The position numbers and the translations under genes were made by a program. Shown piece by piece: positions 20,939 through 25,069 of a DNA stretch of 25,069 nt (position 1 is the stretch's first letter; each line of letters starts with the position of its first letter). Below the pieces are notes generated by a model, which did not search any database, was not told the origin of the DNA, and worked only from the letters and a program-made list of their open reading frames with translations. Origin of the DNA: Rhizosphaericola sp047606825 (lineage in GTDB: Bacteria > Bacteroidota > Bacteroidia > Chitinophagales > Chitinophagaceae); contig JASGDY010000051.1 of the NCBI GenBank assembly GCA_047606825.1, positions 1 to 25,069 on the forward strand, read 5' to 3'.

Positions 20939-22246
20939 TTACACAATCCTCTTGATGTCCGCGCCAAGCGCATTGAGGCGCGTGTCGATGTACTGGTATC
21001 CCCGGTCGATCTGTTCAATGTTTTGGATGACACTTTTGCCTTCGGCGCTCATGGCTGCAATCAACAGTGCCTGTCCGGCACGGATGTCCGGACTGGTCAT
21101 CGTGATGCCCCGTAGCTTGTGCTTCCGCGCGAGTCCGATGACCGTCGCGCGGTGTGGGTCGCATAGGATGACTTGCGCGCCCATGTCGATAAGCTTGTCG
21201 GTAAAGAAGAGGCGGCTTTCAAACATTTTCTGGTGGATCAGTACACTGCCGCGTGCTTGTGTCGCCACGACCAATACGATGCTCAACAGGTCGGGTGTGA
21301 ATCCCGGCCAGGGTGCGTCGTATATCGTCAATATGCCACCGTCGAGGTAGGAGCTGATTTCGTAGCAGTCCTGTTCAGGGATGTAGATATCGTCGCCGCG
21401 ACATTCCACCTGGATGCCTAATTGCTGGAATTTTTCGGGGATGATACCGAGCTCGTCGATGCGGGCGTTTTTGATGGTAATCTCACCCTGCGTCATTGCC
21501 GCCATCCCGATAAAACTGCCGACCTCAATCATGTCTGGCAGCATGGTGTGTGTGGTACCGTTAAGTTTTTCCACCCCCTCGATGGTCAGCAGGTTGCTGC
21601 CGACGTTATGTATCTTGGCGCCCATCCGGTTCAGCATTTTACAAAGTTGTTGGATGTAGGGTTCACATGCGGCGTTGTAGATGGTCGTCGTGCCTTCTGC
21701 CATGACGGCTGCCATCAATATGTTGGCGGTGCCGGTGACGGATGGTTCGTCGAGTAAGAGATTGCAGCCTTTCAGCGTAGGTGCTTGCAGTTCAAAGAAA
21801 CTTGAATCTTTGTGGTAAATAAACCGGGTTCCCAGTTTCTCAAAACCGACGATATGCGTGTCCAGGCGTCGCCTACCGATTTTGTCACCGCCGGGTTTAG
21901 GTATGAACGCTTTGTGGAAACGTGCAAGCATCGGCCCCGCAATCATGACGCTGCCGCGGAGCTTGCCGCCTTTCTTAAGGAATGCCTGGGATCCCAGATA
22001 GGCTATGTCCACATCGTCCGCTTGGAACGAACAGGTATGGCGGTCGATACGGTTGATTTTTACGCCGAGGTCTTCCAGCAGTTCGATTTGTAGGTTGACA
22101 TCCAATATGTCAGGGATGTTGTGGACGATGACCTCCTCCGATGTCAGCAAAACTGCCGATATAATCTGCAATGCTTCGTTTTTGGCACCTTGCGGAGTGA
22201 TTTCTCCTTTCAGTTTTGTGCCTCCTGTAACTTCAAAACTCGCCAT
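20939..22246 (-). CDS. murA: UDP-N-acetylglucosamine 1-carboxyvinyltransferase with Asp in the active-site loop
   Basis: MurA transfers enolpyruvate from PEP to UDP-GlcNAc, the first committed step of peptidoglycan synthesis, in the cytosol. The protein is 435 aa with the EPSP-synthase fold; landmarks are Lys22-Asn23 in QGAKNEAL, PGGDKIGRRRLDTH (118-131), SVTGTANILMAAV (~169-181) and the catalytic Asp319 in PGFTPDLLS. The loop residue that is Cys in E. coli (Cys115, the fosfomycin target) is Asp121 here, as in other naturally fosfomycin-insensitive MurA enzymes. It is divergent from dprA across 127 bp and ends facing the terminator at 20817-20851. Confidence 0.97.
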   Translation of the reverse strand: MASFEVTGGTKLKGEITPQGAKNEALQIISAVLLTSEEVIVHNIPDILDVNLQIELLEDLGVKINRIDRHTCSFQADDVDIAYLGSQAFLKKGGKLRGSVMIAGPMLARFHKAFIPKPGGDKIGRRRLDTHIVGFEKLGTRFIYHKDSSFFELQAPTLKGCNLLLDEPSVTGTANILMAAVMAEGTTTIYNAACEPYIQQLCKMLNRMGAKIHNVGSNLLTIEGVEKLNGTTHTMLPDMIEVGSFIGMAAMTQGEITIKNARIDELGIIPEKFQQLGIQVECRGDDIYIPEQDCYEISSYLDGGILTIYDAPWPGFTPDLLSIVLVVATQARGSVLIHQKMFESRLFFTDKLIDMGAQVILCDPHRATVIGLARKHKLRGITMTSPDIRAGQALLIAAMSAEGKSVIQNIEQIDRGYQYIDTRLNALGADIKRIV

Positions 22247-22260
22247 GAACTGTATTTTCG

Positions 22261-22268
22261 CAAATGTA
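22261..22268 (-). promoter_or_regulatory. -7 promoter box (TACATTTG) for murA
   Basis: It is a perfect TAnnTTTG match on the minus strand, ending 14 nt before the ATG at 22246, predicting a leader of under 10 nt. Confidence 0.55.
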
Positions 22269-22318
22269 GCAGAAAGGAGAATGTGTCATTGGGATTTTTG
22301 TTATTTTTATTCAGTATC

Positions 22319-22344
22319 ATTGGGTTAAAGATTGATAACCCAAT
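22319..22344. promoter_or_regulatory. Inverted repeat in the murA-dprA divergent spacer
   Basis: ATTGGGTTA (22319-22327) and TAACCCAAT (22336-22344) are perfect 9-bp arms around the 8-nt AAGATTGA. Its position between two divergent genes suits a regulator-binding site. No regulator is identified. Confidence 0.5.
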
Positions 22345-22373
22345 TTGTCCAAACAAAGTGATTTTGCTGATTT

Positions 22374-23480
22374 ATGCGAGACGAAAAAATATACCAGTTG
22401 GCACTTTCCTGCATTCCCAATATAGGTCCCGTGCAAGTCAAACGTCTGCTGGAGTACTATGAAAGACCCCAATACATATTTGAAGCAAGCTTCAAGGAAC
22501 TCAAAAACATTGAGCAGATAGGGGAGGCGCGTGCCAGGGACATCAGGGATTTTCGGGATTTTGATGTGGCGGCGTACGAACTGGATTTTATGGACCAGCA
22601 TGGTATCAATCTGGTATTCTACACGGATTCCCGTTATCCGCATCGGTTGAGAAATTGTTTTGACCCACCGATTTTCCTGTTTGCGAAAGGTGATATGGAA
22701 CTGAACGTGGCAAAAATCATTGCAGTTGTAGGTACGCGTTCCAATTCCAGTTATGGCAAAAGTGTGACGGAAGAACTCATCCAGTCATTGAAAGGGCAAA
22801 AAGGCATCTTGGTCGTGAGCGGTTTGGCCTTGGGCATTGACGCGATTGCGCACCGCGCCTGCCTGGAAAACGGTATCCCGACGGTAGGCGTATTGGGGCA
22901 CGGGCTTGGTTCTATTTACCCGTTCCAGCACAAGTCACTGGCAGAAAAAATGATGGAATGTAACGGAGGTATCCTCTCCGAGTTTTTTCACGAGGTCGCT
23001 CCCGACAAATACAATTTTCCCCGTCGCAATAGGGTCGTGGCTGGTCTGGCAGATGCGACCATTGTCGTCGAAACGGCAACCAAGGGAGGCAGTATGATTA
23101 CGGCCGAACTTGCCAATGGCTATAACCGCGACGTATTTGCGGTGCCAGGAAAGCTGACGGATGCCAAAAGTGCGGGCTGCAACTGGCTTATTGCCAACAA
23201 GAAGGCCGAACTGTACGGTTCTCCTAAGGATTTCATGCAGTTGATGGGGTGGGATGAAGTTAAGAAAGCCAATCATTTCCGGCAACGGCAACTGTTTGTA
23301 GACTTCGACGAAAACGAGTTTGTACTGGTCAAGATACTGGAGGAAAAAAATGGGATTTCCATTGACGAATTGGCTGGACTGGCAGAGATGTCACAAGGAA
23401 AAACCGCTTCCGCCCTGCTCAATCTGGAACTGAAAGGCGTGGTGGAATCCTTGCCGGGGAAGCGGTATGCGCTTGTCTAG
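22374..23480 (+). CDS. dprA: DNA-processing protein DprA (Smf)
   Basis: DprA binds incoming single-stranded DNA and loads RecA during natural transformation. The 368-aa protein has an N-terminal SAM/HhH-like region (1-65: LSCIPNIGPVQVKRLL), then the Rossmann-like DprA core with VVGTRSNSSYG (118-128), SGLALGIDAIAHRACL (149-164), NFPRRNRVVAGLADATIVVE (214-233), KGGSMITAELA (237-247) and VFAVPG (254-259). A C-terminal winged-helix domain (~300-368) ends the protein. It has the expected length and is intact. It is divergent from murA, with an inverted repeat between, and the antiporter gene follows 67 bp downstream. No com genes are in the window. Confidence 0.96.
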   Translation: MRDEKIYQLALSCIPNIGPVQVKRLLEYYERPQYIFEASFKELKNIEQIGEARARDIRDFRDFDVAAYELDFMDQHGINLVFYTDSRYPHRLRNCFDPPIFLFAKGDMELNVAKIIAVVGTRSNSSYGKSVTEELIQSLKGQKGILVVSGLALGIDAIAHRACLENGIPTVGVLGHGLGSIYPFQHKSLAEKMMECNGGILSEFFHEVAPDKYNFPRRNRVVAGLADATIVVETATKGGSMITAELANGYNRDVFAVPGKLTDAKSAGCNWLIANKKAELYGSPKDFMQLMGWDEVKKANHFRQRQLFVDFDENEFVLVKILEEKNGISIDELAGLAEMSQGKTASALLNLELKGVVESLPGKRYALV

Positions 23481-23498
23481 CGGCGTATTACATACTTT

Positions 23499-23526
23499 GC
23501 ATCGCTCCACGTGTCATGCATCGCTC
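23499..23526. repeat. Direct repeat GCATCGCTC x2 before the antiporter
   Basis: Two identical 9-mers at 23499-23507 and 23518-23526, offset by 19 bp (about two helical turns), lie in the 67-bp spacer between dprA and the antiporter. They may be a regulator site or chance. Confidence 0.35.
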
Positions 23527-23547
23527 TAAAATCATAAATTAGCATCT

Positions 23548-24957
23548 ATGCATCATCTTGTTTTGATTGTCATTGCGTTACTTTTTGTGGTGTTGCTGCT
23601 GGTCATGGTCGCCCAGAAGCTAAGGATAGCCTTTCCTATTTTCCTGGTATTGGCGGGACTGGGTATCAGCCTGATTCCGGGAATACCGACGTTGTCCATT
23701 GATCCGGATGTGATATTCTTGATATTCCTGCCGCCGTTGCTTTATGAAGCTGCCTGGTATACATCGTGGCAGGACTTTTGGAGATGGCGGCGTTCCATTG
23801 GCTTGCTGGCTTTTGGGTTGGTGTTCTTCACCGCTGCTATCGTGGCTTATACTGCTTATAACGTTATTCCTGGGTGCACGTTGGCATTGGGTTTTCTTTT
23901 GGGTGGGATTGTATCCCCGCCCGATGCCGTCGCTGCCGCAACGGTGATGAAAGGTCTGGGCGTGCCCAAGCGTCTTTTGGCAATATTGGAAGGCGAAAGC
24001 CTTATCAATGATGCGTCGTCCCTTATTGTTTATCGATTTGCCTTGTTGGCGGTGCTGTCCGAAACCTTTAGTTTGCACCAGGCTATTGGTAGTTTTTTCC
24101 TGGTCGCCGGTATGGGTATCGTGGTGGGTGTTGCCATAGGCCTTGTCATGGGGCTGATACATCGTTACCTTCCGACGACGTCCGCGATGAATGCCGCCCT
24201 TACGTTCCTGACACCTTATCTGACCTATCTTATCGCCGAGCAGTTGGGTTTTTCAGGGGTGATGGCAACCGTCACGGCAGGGCTTTTGGTGTCGTACCAC
24301 GCGCCGCGTATTTTTAGGACGGGAGATACGCGGGTCAATATGTTGGGCGTATGGACGACTTTGATTTTTGTCCTGAACGCGTTGGTATTTATATTGATAG
24401 GGCTGGAGTTGCCGGCGATTGTGCATGGTTTGGGGACATATCGATTAAAAGAGGGCATTGAATACGGTTTGTTGATGAGTGCTGTAGTCATCGTGGTACG
24501 TTTCGTGTGGGTGTATGCGTCCGCATTTATGCCGGGTAGGCAGCGTGCAGAGGCAAGACGCGAACCGTCGCTGGGTTGGAGAGGTTCTTTGGTAACAAGT
24601 TGGGCGGGTATGCGCGGTGTTGTGTCTTTGGCAACGGCGTTGTCCATTCCGATGGTAATCAACGACCAGCAGCCCTTTCCTTTGCGGAACCTGATTTTAT
24701 TCATCACGTTTGTGGTAATTTTTGTGACGTTGGTATTTCAGGGTTTGACGTTGCCGTGGATTATCAAGCTGATTGGTCTTAAACAGATTGACGAGGAAAA
24801 GTCGGAAGAGGAGCAACTGTTTGAGATACGAAAGCAACTGGATGATTTGGCTCTGGCCAGACTGGACAAGGATTATTTTGCCGAAGTGCAAACCAACCAG
24901 TTTTTGTTCCTATACAGAAACAATCTTGCCAACAGTATGAAATTTTGGTATTGTTAA
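23548..24957 (+). CDS. CPA1-family Na+/H+ antiporter, 3' end replaced by IS1-family element
   Basis: This 469-aa protein has about 12 transmembrane helices in residues 1-410. CPA1 landmarks are FLPPLLYEAAW (60-70), GGIVSPPDAVAAATVM (119-134) with Asp126, and LEGESLINDASSLIVYRFAL (147-166) carrying the ND motif (Asn154-Asp155) of electroneutral exchangers; also SWAGMRGVVSLATALSIP. It probably exports Na+ (or K+) for H+ at the inner membrane. The cytoplasmic tail (EEKSEEEQLFEIRKQLDDLALARLD) is short: relatives usually have ~50-80 more residues. At about 24947 the sequence switches into the end of an IS1-type element, which supplies the last few codons and the stop. The transport core is intact, so partial function is possible. 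Confidence 0.9.
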   Translation: MHHLVLIVIALLFVVLLLVMVAQKLRIAFPIFLVLAGLGISLIPGIPTLSIDPDVIFLIFLPPLLYEAAWYTSWQDFWRWRRSIGLLAFGLVFFTAAIVAYTAYNVIPGCTLALGFLLGGIVSPPDAVAAATVMKGLGVPKRLLAILEGESLINDASSLIVYRFALLAVLSETFSLHQAIGSFFLVAGMGIVVGVAIGLVMGLIHRYLPTTSAMNAALTFLTPYLTYLIAEQLGFSGVMATVTAGLLVSYHAPRIFRTGDTRVNMLGVWTTLIFVLNALVFILIGLELPAIVHGLGTYRLKEGIEYGLLMSAVVIVVRFVWVYASAFMPGRQRAEARREPSLGWRGSLVTSWAGMRGVVSLATALSIPMVINDQQPFPLRNLILFITFVVIFVTLVFQGLTLPWIIKLIGLKQIDEEKSEEEQLFEIRKQLDDLALARLDKDYFAEVQTNQFLFLYRNNLANSMKFWYC

Positions 24958-25069
24958 TTAAGTATATCTAATTGATTATTTCTTTTCAATATTAGCATAG
25001 CCATTGCTTCTCTAAGCCTGTCGATACTCTTTGAGTAGCATTTTGTTTTTCTTCGCATCCTTGCCAAAA
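24947..25069. mobile_element. IS1-family insertion sequence, right end (runs off window)
   Basis: From about 24947 the plus strand reads GGTATTGTTAATTAAG, similar in form to the GGTAATG terminal repeat of IS1. The minus strand beyond it encodes the C-terminus of an IS1-type transposase. The antiporter frame is interrupted exactly here. The exact boundary, the target duplication and the other end cannot be seen. Confidence 0.75.
24954..25069 (-). CDS. IS1-family transposase, C-terminal fragment
   Basis: Reading the minus strand from the window edge gives LARMRRKTKCYSKSIDRL then REAMAMLILKRNNQLDILN and a TAA at 24954-24956. The LARxRRKTKCYSKS segment is characteristic of the C-terminus of Bacteroidota IS1-family transposases (InsB-like, DDE-type). 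Only ~37 residues are inside the window, so the catalytic core, any programmed frameshift and intactness cannot be judged. Its stop overlaps the antiporter stop on the opposite strand. Confidence 0.8.
   Translation of the reverse strand, partial: LARMRRKTKCYSKSIDRLREAMAMLILKRNNQLDILN

Noticed and set aside
1..25069. tRNA, rRNA or known riboswitch genes
   Set aside because: I scanned the spacers by eye and saw no cloverleaf with TTCGANNC-type loops or recognisable riboswitch core; a covariance-model scan would be decisive.

Overview
The window looks like a chromosomal segment of a Bacteroidota bacterium, most likely Chitinophagia/Sphingobacteriia-like. Supporting signs are: many start codons preceded by the Bacteroidota -7 promoter box TAnnTTTG and few with a Shine-Dalgarno; a DUF2723 GT-C membrane protein; an MG2/plug-type envelope protein; a Bacteroides-expansion ECF sigma factor; a TlpA-like redoxin; MurA with Asp at the catalytic Cys position; and the futalosine menaquinone gene mqnA. 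No rRNA, tRNA or CRISPR was seen.

Layout. 1-279: no gene, but an array of four small perfect hairpins. 280-2312 (minus): eda-like aldolase, nadC and a SUI1/YciH factor. 2503-4652 (plus): ABC-F ATPase (uup) and a 69-aa AtpI-like protein. 4717-5952 (minus): secreted thioredoxin fused to a DUF3738-like domain, divergent from a two-component system (6073-8252). 8327-8662: csaA. 8713-9929: a small accessory patch holding a decayed DUF4160 gene, its DUF2442 partner and an intact HTH/RelE-type toxin-antitoxin pair, closed by a strong terminator. 9988-12167: divergent purB and mqnA sharing a palindromic promoter region. 12232-12738: unknown four-helix membrane protein. 12938-16258 (minus): a 925-aa MG2/plug protein followed by an N-terminally shortened ECF sigma factor. 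16438-16815 (minus): a VOC/glyoxalase protein. 16816-17494: gene-free and crowded with hairpins and a long inverted repeat. 17495-20788: the 1097-aa DUF2723 protein. 20939-22246 (minus): murA, divergent from dprA (22374-23480). 23548 onward: a CPA1 Na+/H+ antiporter whose 3' end is cut by an IS1-family element that runs off the window.

How the genes fit together. Most are housekeeping: NAD, purine and menaquinone synthesis, cell wall, competence/recombination, and translation rescue/initiation. The accessory content is the toxin-antitoxin patch (8.7-9.9 kb), the IS1 insertion (24.9 kb) and several families of intergenic repeats: hairpin arrays, a palindromic GGTCGG element, a long inverted repeat, and degenerate 7-bp-period tracts next to start codons. 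I did not find a convincing new multi-gene system. The most unusual material is the repeat architecture, the compact leaderless-type promoters, and several genes that are broken or modified (DUF4160, sigma factor, antiporter, MurA active site).
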